Assembly: GCA_029851415.1 (NCBI GenBank)
Contig: CM056744.1
Coordinates: 88,461,907 to 88,525,906, forward strand
Reading direction: 5' to 3'
DNA: 64,000 bases
Origin: Eretmocerus hayati
Taxonomy: Eukaryota > Arthropoda > Insecta > Hymenoptera > Aphelinidae
The translations under genes and the position numbers were made by a program. The notes beneath the pieces were generated by a model that was not told the origin of the DNA, ran no database searches, and worked only from the letters and a program-made list of their open reading frames with translations. Positions 11,610 to 24,213 of this stretch are shown piece by piece. How positions within the stretch are numbered: position 1 is the first letter of the stretch; each line of letters opens with the position of its first letter.

Positions 11610-13540
11610 CCACCAACATCACCATGACATACTCCCACCATCCACCAAGTACCTACTCCCTTCCATCTACCCTCCCACCCGACCCACGAACCCATCCACC
11701 CATCGACCCATTCATGACCCATACGGCCACCCTTCATACTGCACCGCTTCTACACAGGCAACCCGATACGAGGGATCTGGACGGCCAAATTTTGGACTCG
11801 CGCTTAGTTATTACAATAATGCTCTTGCGGAGATGTCGTCCAACCTCTACTGCACATAATTAAATTTCAGATCGCTTAGAATGTCCCTCGAGTCGCTTAG
11901 CGATTCGATCGATAGTGTCAATGTTGATGCAGTTGTCGCTCCGCAATGACTCGAAATTATATTATGACGTGTCCAACCCCTCGATAACTGTCTCTATCAT
12001 ACCGGTCGATCATTTCTCGATCACACTTCGTTGCTCCATAAATACTGTCCCTTTCAAGCAAGCACTCGTACATGTCGCACCTCTATTCCAACTTAATTTC
12101 AAAGCGATGGAAATTCAAGCGACACCTGATCGAATTAACACTCTTACTCAGCCCTGGATATTAAACCCATGCATATATATTTCTCTCGCGGGACTTCCTG
12201 AATCATATCGTACACTCGTGCACTTCGAAGCGTCGTCGTCGTCGTCGTCGTTGCGTTGGCTGAATGGAGTTGAATCCAATTAATTCGAAGCTCCGGGCGA
12301 TAGAACAATAATTAAAAGTTGGCAAGTGCAAGCACTTTACTTGAGTCAACGCTCCCATGGAAAAGCTTTGAAATATGAATTTCTCACAGTCCTTTGGGTC
12401 GTAGGGTCTCTCTACAACACGGATATAGAGTAGAGAAAAAAAGGATGGAATACGAAATGGGCCGGGTAGATATACTCTTCTCTTTCAGGGAGCTTTTCTA
12501 AAGTGAAGCGACGACAACTTCCGGCTGTACGCAAAAAGCCTGTGGCGCGAAAACAAGCACCGCCACTTGCTCATTACGATCTCTGGGACAGTACAAAGAC
12601 CAACTTTTGCGACGCTATTTTCTTTCATCTCGAATCTCGAATTTCACGAACTCTTGTGGCTTAGCTCCTCTATAACATGTTCTCTATGTATATATTTGTC
12701 GTTGAGAGAGTTTTCCTTTGATAGAGTCTGCTCTTTGTCTTGGGTAGTTGCAGATCGGATCGCTTACTTGGTTGCTGCTTTCCAATTCACATTTTTCTCG
12801 TTGATTGCACGTTGTGTAATCTTATTCCGCTTCCTATCATCAATGCGATCACAATGGAAACTCTGATTCGATCGTGAAAGTTCAGTGAGATCGAAGTTTC
12901 TGTCTTTCCAAGATACTCTCATGGGGAAGGATTCAGAAGCTCGAAGATCGGAGAAATTGTATGTTTCCTGTAGCTTACAGTGACTGATTTTTTTGTCACT
13001 TATTGTCGTTGAGGCACTTGATTCAAGTTCTTTATTTGTCTCAGTATAGTGATTTTATACTGGTTACTCTAGAATGATACTTGGAAATGAGATTGATGAC
13101 TTATTTGCAATTTTCACACTTAATATTCATGCTGCACGGCTCATAACACCTATCGTTGGCCATTTCCGTCCAATTTTACGCCGATTCTTTCACGCTGATG
13201 GCAGGACTCGATAATTTCAATTCTCACATGATAGAATCGATTCATTCAAGTTCTGGTGATCTTGTGAGACAGAGTCCTCACAAACGGCTACTAATTTTAT
13301 TCTAAATTGACTCACCATGTTGATTCAAGTCAATTGCCTACTATTCCCTACACACACGTGCATGAATATTCGACTAAATTCGACTGAGAGCTAAGAGAGT
13401 CATTTCATGACAGAAAATAAAACCACCATGTAAGTATAACATCCTACGTAAATTGGTGGATGAGATAGTTCTACCTTCGTATAATAAATCAGGTGTGAAA
13501 TGTTTGAAAGTTCTTCAATTCACATAAAATTGATGACTTA
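11610..13540. other. No recognised gene; short frames and a GTC microsatellite
   Basis: The longest frames are 11,915-12,283 (+, 122 aa, containing a serine run from the GTC repeat) and 12,567-12,866 (+, 99 aa, hydrophobic). Neither has a motif I recognise, a clear splice partner, or conservation elsewhere in the window, so I do not call them genes. Confidence 0.4.
12234..12252. repeat. GTC trinucleotide microsatellite
   Basis: About six perfect CGT/GTC repeats. They encode the serine run of the local open frame. Confidence 0.85.
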
Positions 13541-13542
13541 CT

Positions 13543-13666
13543 CTCTCCGCACGAATCAGTAAAAATCTGATGTCTTAATCGATGAACTTTTACTGACTCA
13601 CGTTGGATTTCACTAACAAGTGAAATTAACTGGTTGAGATCAAATCTCACTGATTCGTGCGAGAAG
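13543..13666. mobile_element. Palindromic MITE-like element
   Basis: CTCTCCGCACGAATCAGT at the left end is mirrored by ACTGATTCGTGCGAGAAG at the right. Within it lie a second inverted pair (TTTCACTaacAAGTGAAA) and a TTTTACTGACTCACG word. Total length is 124 bp. No target duplication could be assigned. The short frame on the minus strand (13,489-13,704) simply reads through it. Confidence 0.5.
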
Positions 13667-14030
13667 ACGCAACCCTGGTAGAGATGGTGAACATTTTTTG
13701 CCAATAGCTGGCCAAATCACGTTGCTTCTGGCTAATATTCCAGTCATCAACTCTGGCTACGGCATCACAATACAATGAGAATACGCGCAAGGTGGTCAAA
13801 TATGGAACTGTCACGGACTCTATTCCTATCTCTAATACCTACATTGCCTGCTGGGGCACGCTTGCCACCTCGAATAGGTAGTCCGAAGGAATGGTCACAT
13901 CTCCACCCGGATCAGAGCCCGAGTCTCGTGCAAAATAAGCACTGCGTTTCCGGCAAAACTAATAGATCAGTACCGACGATATCATATCCAATTATCCATT
14001 CATAACCCTCTACATATATACCTACGCTTA

Positions 14031-14328
14031 GGGCATGTCTCCAATTCAAGCGCATGCCATGCCATCATCGCACGACACGGCGCACACCGCGACACAAACT
14101 CATGCGATGACACCCATTTTTATTTGGAAACTAATCGTCTCACATTCTATCGCAAGTTTTGGATATGAAAAGGCTCCCCTAATACCCAAGAGTTGAGGAA
14201 TGTCAACATATAGCAAAGCGCTATACTGTTTGTGAACAAAAACAAACGTCGACGCGTGAGCCTGTGTCGTGGCGTGCGCCGTGTCGTGCGCCGATGGCAT
14301 GGCATGCGCTTGAATTAGAGACACACCC
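14031..14328. mobile_element. Complete Harbinger-type MITE (TTA target duplication)
   Basis: Terminal inverted repeats of about 78 bp begin GGGCATGTCTCCAATTCAAG at the left and end CTTGAATTAGAGACACACCC at the right, flanked by identical TTA triplets (14,028-14,030 and 14,329-14,331). A 3-bp TWA duplication with GGGC/GGCC-type termini is the signature of the PIF/Harbinger superfamily. It is 298 bp and non-coding, so it would need a transposase supplied in trans. It ends only 40 bp from the outer end of the Helitron array at 14,369. Confidence 0.85.
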
Positions 14329-14693
14329 TTACCCGATAATACCCGCTTGTTCTAAGATCATCACAATACTAGAACAAGAGATGCGCGCTACGCGCGCGGA
14401 TTTCAAGTTAGCGATTTTTCTTGCGAGTCCCAGATGTCTGGTCCCATAACTCAGGTTCCGAGATGAGCGATGATCAGAGCTATAGTTCAATATCGACCTA
14501 AAATTCCTAAAATTATGAAAAAGTGATTTTTTACATCACAAACGTGACATCTAAAACTAAAACGAGTATAAGAACTACCCTCGCAATTTGGATTTAACAC
14601 TCTCATGCTCGTGATATCATTATTATAAGCCGAATTCAAAGCATTCATGAATAATTGTTCACCTTTTCAAGGTATAAGAGCGAAGTTGTTAAA

Positions 14694-14716
14694 TAAAAAA
14701 AAAAAAAAAAAAAAAA
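14694..14716 (+). repeat. Poly-A tract
   Basis: A 23-bp A run is preceded by TTAAATAAA. It may be the tail of a very short retroposed fragment, but no source element or target duplication is clear. Confidence 0.6.
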
Positions 14717-15464
14717 GATCGAAGTGGTGCGAAAAAAGTCTATGGAATATAGCGATCACAAATAGTGACATTCTTTTATCTATGCAGAGAGATGTCATCA
14801 TTTTTCCACCCTTTTATTCAGAGAAGAGATGCACGCGTGAATAGGTAATTTTGTTCCACTGATTGATTACAGTTTATAAACAATTCTCGGAAAAAGTATG
14901 ATCCTTGAGAGAGTGATATTGAACTGATTGATTAAAAATTGACCCCAAAATCAGGTTCAAATTGATTATCATTGTACATCATACAATTCGGGAATCCAAG
15001 AAATTCTGAATGTCTCATTTCTAAATTATTTCTCAAATATTTCACACCTAAGTTTATTATGCAGAGATTCCTACATAGAATCTAAGTTCAAGAATTTCAG
15101 GGCCCACAGAAATAATTTGGCAATATTAGATATGAAGGTTCAATACCAAAATTCCTTATTTGAGAAAAAAAATCGGATTATGTAAAAAGATGGAGTTTCA
15201 GGTCAACACTCTTAGCGCGATTTTGCACAATGTTTATAATTTTTTGGATTTCAGAGTTTGCTAACGAAATAATGCAATTAAAGAATTATTTCGTTTTTGT
15301 ATCAAGTCATGAATTTCTGGTAGAGTAGAAAGTTGAATTGAAAATGGTCACGGAGATCAAAGAGAACTTAGAGTTTAGATAGCACGATGTGGTATTTTCC
15401 AAGATTTTGAAGGATTGATTACTCTCACCCCGGAAATGTGGTTCCTAATTTTGTCAAGAAGTTA

Positions 15465-16256
15465 AGGTAACTGTGCCTAATTTGCCCCCATTCCCTAATT
15501 TGCCCCCATTCAAGTTCTCAAATGTATGCACCCGCAGACTCTGCCGAGCATTTTTTTCATGTTTGTTACGTTAAAATATGAAGAAATGAACATTCTGGAC
15601 CTATCCTCTATGACCCGCGCATTTCTTACAACAAAAAAGTGGTTTTCGGTACTTCTGACTTCTTTTTTGTTAGTCACTAAAAGCTATGCCAAACAAAATT
15701 GATGAGATCAATTCCAACGTACCTTAATTCATTTTCTTGGTCTTTGTCCCAACTTGAGAATGCTTTTTGCAGAATTGCAAAATTCGATTTATAGCCAATT
15801 CTACACTCATATTACGAGAAAAAGTGCAGTGTTCCTAATTTGCCCCCAAAGTCTTTTTCTAAACTCGTTCCTCACTCCATTCAAATACATCAATCCCACT
15901 TAAAAAATTCAAAAAAGGGTAAAAAAGCTACAAAATGAGCTAAAGTACGTCTTATTTGGAGGTCTGGGACCCGAAATATCCCGATTATACGAAAAACCCG
16001 TATAATCTCATGAAAATAGGCCTCTTTTCCCTGTGGGGGCAAATTAGGAACACACTGTTGGAAACTCGCAAAAAATCTTCTTTCGCGAAAATCAAGATAT
16101 CTCCGCTCCAATTCAATGAAATTGAACGCACCTTAGCTCATTTTGAAGGTCTTAAAACAAGCTTCAAAATGAGCTAAAGTACGTTGAAAAATATGGAGAT
16201 GAGTTGAAATGACGAGCGAAACAAAAGTAGTGGGGGCAAATTATGCACACTTACCT
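15465..16256. mobile_element. TA-flanked MITE, family copy 1
   Basis: Ends AGGTAACTGTGCCTAATTTG and CAAATTATGCACACTTACCT are inverted repeats, each flanked by TA (15,463-15,464 and 16,257-16,258). Inside, the word CTAATTTGCCCCC or its complement recurs at about 15,477, 15,495, 15,835 and 16,036. No transposase is present. A TA duplication suggests a Tc1/mariner-type helper, but the superfamily is not certain. Confidence 0.78.
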
Positions 16257-18232
16257 TATATCCCGAATAAATTACAGGATTTAAGACGAAATCACACCAT
16301 CTTCACGAAATCTATCGTGAAGTATATATACTATTTTCGATTTGATTATGTATAAATTTCAAGATGAGAGAATGATTGAGAAATTGGATCTCCACCTAAT
16401 TTACCCCCAACGACCAAATTTGACAGGGAACCTAGACATTGTTTAGACCGAGATCTTTCAGTTGTCAAATTTTCACCATTTAAAAGCTTCAAGGCCAGGA
16501 CGAATTCAGTTAGGATCAAGCATACAACAAATTAAAAAAAATTTATAGGTTTTAACCAAGAATATATGATCATGCAAATTAGAATAGACGTAATATTTCG
16601 GTATTGCCTAGAACCATCTTATTTCTGAGGTTTCAAATTCTCACCTTTCGAGCCTCATAGCGAGTTTTCCCGAAATTCACTGGAAAGGCTCCATTAAACA
16701 CGACAATCGTCGTATGAACAGAGAAATCTTCGTGGATATGCTTGAATACATGGGTCTTGGGTTTCGGGATGGTTGATTTGTCCTGTTGTTCAAATTCTCT
16801 ACTCAAGAGTAATGGTATACGCGGTCTAGGGTTTCGGAATGGATCGTGCTATTGCTCAAATCCTCGGCTCAAAAGTGATGGTACTCGTGTAATCATTTAA
16901 TCCTATGGTTTTTGGGACTGATTTTATCCGGGTCGAGGTCTCATAGAACTGTAATTTCGATCACTCTTCACGATTATCATGTTGAAGTTTAAAACTTGTA
17001 GAACCAAAAAATGGGAGGATAGATATTCGAAAACGGATTGCAGAACATGCATTGAGCTGATTTTCTTGTTCTGGATAATAGCAGCCAGTATTCTGTAATA
17101 TAAATTAACTGTAAGACCGGAAAATGGATCAATCGTCAAAAATCATTCATTTTCTTCCTTCTCATAACTTCTATTTTTTCTTTGTATTCAAATATTTCAA
17201 TTGCAACATCAGCTGATCCATCTTCAGGCAATTTTTCTGAAATTCTATTGTGCTAAAATATCATCAATCGACTATTTAAGCGTAATCTTTCCTCAAAGTT
17301 TGTTAGATTGTGAGAAACTTGAGAGTATTCAACCAAAGAATGGATTTTCTTGAATCAAGTGAATTGAGCTGTAAACAGGTTCAGCAGACTTATTTGACCA
17401 AGTTCTGAGGTATCATGATGGAAATTTCAAATTCACTGGTCAAAACCTTCACAAAATCTAGTGTCAGTAACAAATATCCTTGATGAAGTGAAACATTATA
17501 AAAAGGCGTTCAACGATGTTACTATCAAGTTGTCTCATGGAATCCAATCCAAATATTATCTCATTTATAACTAAAACTAATCATAAGTAATGCCATTCGA
17601 TTGAACAATAGATAGTATCAGTGATGAACCCCAGAAAGTAAATGCTTTGACTCGTCCTCCATTTTCTTAAACCTATAACTATTCAGCCCGATTCCTTGAA
17701 TATCACATCAGTTCAAAATTGCCATTAGGATACATTTAGTGCTTTGCAAAAAGAAATCACACACCAGACATCAATAATGGATGATTATATTTTATCCTAA
17801 TTCTAACCAGTGCAGTGGAGGTCATCACAGTATGAATGAATTTCCAGCTCAACACACCAAAATCTCAAGTCTAAAACTGATAAACAGTAGAAACACCTGT
17901 ATATGTACGACCTTTGTCATACTTTGGAAGAGATGGTCTACCCGCTCAATCATTCCTTGAACATTGTTTGTGAGACAAAAGGTCAGAGGCATTTTATGAT
18001 TAAGTTATGGAATGTTGGAATTGTTCTAGATCTTGAGTCATTGAGTGACTTTAATGCAAGTATACTTAGTGTGTTATTGGGATTTATCATAATCCACTGA
18101 ATCTGAATCTTGGATAGCGAACAATAAGTGACTCGGGTGAATTAAAGTTGAACAATTCAAAACCCAGGACACTGAATACATTCCATTTCCAAGACTGTGT
18201 TGAAGGAAATTTTTCAATCTTCACATGAAATA

Positions 18233-19190
18233 AGGTAAGTGTACCCAACTTGCCTCTGTACCCAACTTGCCCCCATAAGCCGATCTCGGGGATGGGCCGA
18301 TCCTTGGCCTCCCGGAAATTTTTTTTCACGTTTGTTAAGTTAAAATATGAGAAAGTAAGTAGTTTGCGTCGACCCCGAATCATTCCTACGTTCTCCAGAA
18401 AATCTAAAGTGATTTTTCTATTTTTCGTGATTGCTTAGCTAAGAAAGCACCGAGGGAATCGCCTTCAGTAAAATCGGCGCCAGATTTTTTGAGTTCAACC
18501 AATCTTGACGAATCTTAGCGCATTCAATTTCTTGTTTCAAGACCTTCAAAACCCATTTTACAAAATTGCAAAATTTGAATATGGAGCTGTTTTATGTGCA
18601 AAACACGGAGACGATTTGTAAACAAGGATGCCAACATCGGAGTGTACCTAACATGCCCCCATACGTTTATCTCGAAAGGACATGCAGAAAGACTTTTTCC
18701 ACCACTCAGAACGTGTTTATCACGTCAAAATGAGTCAGAAATAGTGTTTCGAACCACCGAAAAGCTCCAAATGTGCGTGCACGGCGATAAAAACACTTTA
18801 TCGCCGATTCCCATCATTTATTTCGGAAGAATTGCGATAGTTCGGCTCCAATTGATCCAAATTGGACGTAGTTTAGTGCATTTTCAAGGTCTTTAAACAA
18901 GCTTCAAAATGAGCTGAAGCACGTTGAAAATCGTTGAAGTGAACCAAAATTATTAAGAAAAAGGCTTAATGGGGGCAAGTTGGGTACACACTTTTGTAAA
19001 CTCGCAAAAATCACCTTTTGGGAGAATTAAAACAGTTTTGCTCCAGTTGGTTCAAATTGAATGTACCTTGACCTATTTTGAAGGTCTTGAGACAAGCTTT
19101 AAAATGGGCTAAGGTACGTTGGAAAATATGGGGATGGGCCAAAGTTATTAAGAAAATGGCTTAATGGGGGCAAGTTGGGTACACTGACCT
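18233..19190. mobile_element. TA-flanked MITE, family copy 2
   Basis: The left end is AGGTAAGTGTACCCAACTTG and the right end CAAGTTGGGTACACTGACCT, with TA on both sides (18,231-18,232 and 19,191-19,192). Internal copies of the ACCCAACTTGCCCCC word occur at 18,265, 18,650 (variant) and 18,966. It is longer than copy 1 (958 versus 792 bp). The frames 18,087-18,383 and 18,594-18,896 are read-through of the repeat, not genes. Confidence 0.82.
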
Positions 19191-21142
19191 TAGTAGCACT
19201 CCAGACTTCAGTTTAGGCCGATGTGACGTAGACTGCATCACATTAGCCTAAACTTTGACCGATAACTTACTTGGTGTGCACATCTAATGATTAAGCATTC
19301 CAATCAGTTGAGACATGTACTGATCCTAAAATGAGTGGAATGTTCTGAAAAGTTGTATACTTTCGTGGAATGAAAAGTTCATATCAAAGTAACCAAAAAA
19401 TCACATAATATAGTTTCTTTCCATCATTCATAGGGTTAGAAAAATTGGCCTAGAAGTGTTATATAGAGTCAACTTCAACAATGTGACTGGGAAGTCGGTT
19501 GAAGAAATCAATCACTCACAGTAAATATTAGTTATGCCCCACACCATTAAAGATTAACGAATGGAGTGTACCAGTATTGAACTTCAAAGGGTTTATGCTT
19601 TCATTGGGCTTGAACATTTTTTTGATTGTAAACACTTTCAGCCTACTCCCTGAGTATCTCAAGAATTCAATAATTCCTTTCAAATGAATTTATGTAAGCA
19701 AACTTAGAATTCTGTCATTCAACAAAATACATTTTGTTCTCCCTTTCTGGTATGAAGCATCATCAAAACATCTATTCATCTCATGGATTGGAGTTCAAAG
19801 TGTTATAGGGTACAGATGATTGAGTTAGAAACCATTTAACCCGACACGCTCAATTACAAATTATTCCAGAAATATGGTTGATAGGGCTCATGAATATTTA
19901 CCTTGTGAAAGTTATGACATTATATTTGATGCACCAATCATATTGAAGAAGTTTTGAAATGAGTGTCCGGCACCATTTTACAATATTATATACTAAATGT
20001 TGGAGTCACAAAAGCTAACGAGGAAGAATTTTTTCACTTTAGGGGTGATGATAACAATGGTCCAAAGCACTCAAATCCACTCATCAAGCAATGGCACCAC
20101 ATAAGGCCAAGTTAACCATTAAATAGTAATAGTATATTTCACCAATCAACTCTTGCTCATCGAGAGGGAATACATAAGCCCACTGTCCAAGTCTGTTTGG
20201 AATGGGGCAAGACGAACCCTTCTCTCATTCATTTCTTTACCCTCACTATACCTGCCAATTAAGTCATGGAGCTAGTAAGATGCATACCAGGTTCACGCCA
20301 ATAGAATTTCAGTCTGTGTGTACCTATGAATGAAATTTAAAATCATCACTTGAGATGACAAATAATTGAAAACAGTGTTCCATGAAACATCATCCAACAA
20401 TCCATTCATGATCAAGAGACTCAATCATTAGGGCAAGACAATCTGAGTTCTCACCACTGGCAACTCGTAAAACTCAAAAGTCATCTCTTCGCTTACTGCT
20501 TATACACTGTCCACAAATTCACCATTCAATAGTTAGGAATCATACTCAAGATATTTGAGATGAATGAGGGAAGCTTGATAGCAGCAAACATAGCTCAATC
20601 TGGAAACTATGTCGAAACACAGGTATCATCACATAACCACTCACCATTTGCTCTAATATCATTCACAAATCTAATAAGACTCAATAAAGCACACATATCA
20701 TCAATAGCACCAAAAAACTTGATCAGCATCCAGCATCGCGAGTAACACGACATTTAACATCTGAGTCTGAGTAATCGTTTATTCTGCTATATCTGATGCC
20801 GTCTCGGTCGATCTTCTATCTCTGTCTATCTCGATCACTCAGCCTTCCCCTTCTATGGAACACACCAATACACCGATAACCCGGTGTATCGGTGCATCCT
20901 AGCAGAAGGCATATAAGCACAGAGCTAGAATCGATCGACTCGGCAAGAATCGAGACATCCCCATGGGCAGGCCAGCGATTAGTTCGATACACAAACGAGA
21001 TCAGCGATACGATTCGAGCGAAATTGCCATCCTAGAGTCATAAGAGCGGACTAGACTCAGAGATGCGCGCTACGCGCGCGGATTTCAAGTTGGCGATTTT
21101 TATTGCTGGCCCAAGATATCTCATTGTTCCAGACAGAAATTC

Positions 21143-21997
21143 ATAGTTAGAGTTCGATCTTGAGCGCCATCTCGTAGAAACTTCCAGAAATTAGTCTCCT
21201 CTTATCACAAATGCATGGGCATTCATTCAAAATTACACCCCAATCACCAACCAATTGTCTATTTACTTTCACTTACCCAGGGTATCTTAATCTCGAGCAA
21301 TAATTGATCCACTTATACCGCCTAAATTTTGTACTCGAGTTCGGCGTTTCTCAGATAAACGGCTAAAAGTTTGATAGTGGTTGCTAATAGCGCAACACTT
21401 TACTGAACACAGTATCGTCTTTATTTCTGAATAAATTCCTCATGTCTAGTTAGAACTCATATAGGAACATTTTTGAAAACACTAATAAGGGAATCCTTCC
21501 AATTATTGTCGAAACGTCAAAGAATGGATGATATTCCAGTTCCTAATACAATCGCGTGAGTCAAAACGCTGAATAGTTAGAGTTCGATCTTGAGCGCCAT
21601 CTCGTAGAAACTTCCAGAAATTAGTCTCCTCTTATCACAAATGCATGGGCATTCATTCAAAATTACACCCCAATCACCAACCAATTGTCTATTTACTTTC
21701 ACTTACCCAGGGTATCTTAATCTCGAGCAATAATTGATCCACTTATACCGCCTAAATTTTGTACTCGAGTTCGGCGTTTCTCAGATAAACGGCTAAAAGT
21801 TTGATAGTGGTTGCTAATAGCGCAACACTCTACTGAACACAATATCGTCTTTATTTCTGAATAAATTCCTCATGTCTAGTTAGAACTCATATAGGAACAT
21901 TTTTGAAAACACTAATAAGGGAATCCTTCCAATTATTGTCGAAACGTCAAAGAATGGATGATATTCCAGTTCCTAATACAATCGCGTAAGTCAAACG
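21143..21997. repeat. 430-bp tandem duplication
   Basis: 21,143-21,572 is followed at 21,573 by a nearly identical copy, running to about 21,997 with only a handful of substitutions. It begins ATAGTTAGAGTTCGATC and ends near AATCGCGTRAGTCAAA. It lies inside unit 5, close to its 3' end, and unit 3 has a single diverged version of the start at about 38,790. It is a recent local duplication. Confidence 0.92.
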
Positions 21998-21999
21998 TG

Positions 22000-23914
22000 T
22001 TGATTCAGCGTTCGCGCAATACACATAATCAGATGAGTTAGGAGATTAGGATTATTTTATCAAGAAATTCTGCATTAAACTGTTGATATTGTACATGAAA
22101 ATTCCTCTCGGATTTCGAATTAGAAAATTTTTATCTAAGGGTTGGGATTCCTGCGCAATATCAGACGTAATGAGATTGAAAGCGTCTGATTTGAGAATCA
22201 ATCTCGAGATAGATCGTGTATAGATTCCCCCATGAACAGTTTTAACTAATTGATAGTGCAATTATATATCCAATAGTAAAATCTATCCCTGTATCTCCAC
22301 TTGTTTTTTTCATCCAGGATACCATCATTTTAAGTAAAATTTGGAGCTCTTATACTGCGTGGACTCTATACAATTTTATCGTTATTTCCACGGTATGGGA
22401 TCTGAATATTCCATACAAATCCTCGATACAATTATTCAACTCCCAAAATGAATATGAATCTATTCTTGGATAGTCTCATTTCCGGCAAAATACTCATACG
22501 TCATTTTTGGGGACATCCTAATAACGAGTTATAGTTTAATATATATATTCATAGAAGAATTTTACTGTTGCAAATTCGAAAGATGATGACTCCGATAACC
22601 TCTTAGGAGACCAAATTATAAAGAATTTAGAACTTTTTGCATCGTCGGATATTTGCTTCCAAATCCTTTCTTTTTTTACAGTGTTGATAGAGATGCAAAA
22701 TTCCTCGATTATGTAATATTTACTATTTTTGAGATACCATGATTCCCGTACTCCCGCAGGACAGGAATATCGAGTGAGTATGTCTTCACCTACAACAAAA
22801 TACCTAAATATGGGTACATAACTTTAAGTTAAAACTAAGACTCCTGTAGATCCATATCCCTGGATATTTCAAAAGTAACACTGGTTCAAAACATCAAAAG
22901 TTTAAAACGGATTTTCCCAAATCAGGATCTTGCGATCGTGACGGATCTGGATCCGGGGAATTTCGTTCCAAATCAGAAGTATCTTTAATCTACTTCACTA
23001 TCCGAGGATCCGAACTGTATCTTGATTTCCAAAAGTCCTACTTCTACCTCAAACGTTTATACAGACGGGGAGTTATGGAAAATACCACAGATTTACAACC
23101 TGATGACAATCACGCGTTTCGCTCAAATTAAAAGGTTCAGATTTATGTTTGTATATCGAGTTCGATCTCTTATTGATATAGATCGGTATTCCTAAACTAT
23201 TGTCTTCTCACATCACAGATGCAGTAACGTCCACATCAACTTGCTGTTGCTTTCCAACATACTATTCCAATCTAATTTCAAAGCTCTCACTCCGCATAAT
23301 TTTCACCCGAGTTTGTCTATTACATTTTCATGATATTTGCTCAGAATTGTTTATGAAGATTGCAATGAATGACACACTATCTACAGTGTATAGATAGAAA
23401 TGTCCCAAATTCGCGGATAATCGTTGTTATCCGATAAAAGCCCTCGTCATTTTTCAGTGAAACTACAGGCAGGCATGCTAGGCGTTTGAATGCCAAGGAA
23501 CATGCAGATTTGATACAAATTTTGAAACACAGATTATTCTTTTCTTCGATCCTGCTAAAACAGATTCAGTTCTAATAACAAGCTCAGATCATGAAGCTAC
23601 TATTTGTGGAAATGTTGATGTACCGCATCAAATCATATTACTGAACATAATAATCCGAAATCGTAACAAAACTTTCAACCCAATGGGTAATGTTGTTGCT
23701 CCGATTGATTACACTTTATATTCCAGGGTCCTCCAAAAATAGTATTTTGATTGAAGGAATCATATTAAAAAGACGATAGATTAAAAACTCATGACAGTGT
23801 TAGACTCAAATTGGACTATCATTTGGCTTCATACGCTTTGATTGAGGAATCCAAGATAAATCTGAACGTCTAATTCCTAAATTATCGTTTAAACATTCTA
23901 CACCTCAACTTAAT
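22000..23914. other. Unit 5 interior, no recognised gene
   Basis: This is AT-rich sequence with only short frames. Nothing beyond its place in the Helitron-like unit can be said. Confidence 0.4.
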
Positions 23915-24213
23915 ATTCAGAGTTGCTAGCATAGAATGAAAAATCAAGAATTTCAAGACATGATTTGCGGAAATCATTAGGTCATTTGGAGAATTTCTTA
24001 CTTGAGAAAAAAAATTTATTTATTTAAGGGCATGTGAAAGCTCATCATTACCGACCGAGCGGCTACTCGTTTGAAGAAGTAGTACCAAGGCAGCCCAGCA
24101 GAGGCGCTACAATAAGTTACCTCGTCGTTTACTGCCATGGTATATTATACGTCACGTAGCAGAACCTGGCAAAACCGCGAGTTCTTCACGAGAACTGGGG
24201 GTTAATTTATTTT

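Larger units (their letters stand above)
14369..21050 (-). mobile_element. Helitron-like unit 6 (array 3' end)
   Basis: The unit starts TCCGCTCTTATGACTC at 21,050, matching unit 3. The conserved hairpin is at 20,861-20,895 with a decayed right tail. Sequence near 19,800-19,960 and 20,620-20,740 is homologous to the corresponding parts of units 1, 2 and 5. Two copies of the TA-flanked MITE (15,465-16,256 and 18,233-19,190) are nested inside. The GC hairpin is at 14,383-14,397 and CTAG at 14,369-14,372, followed on the minus strand by TATTGTGATG, which is not a TCCGC start. This is therefore the true outer 3' end. A 23-bp poly-A run lies at 14,694-14,716. Confidence 0.74.
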
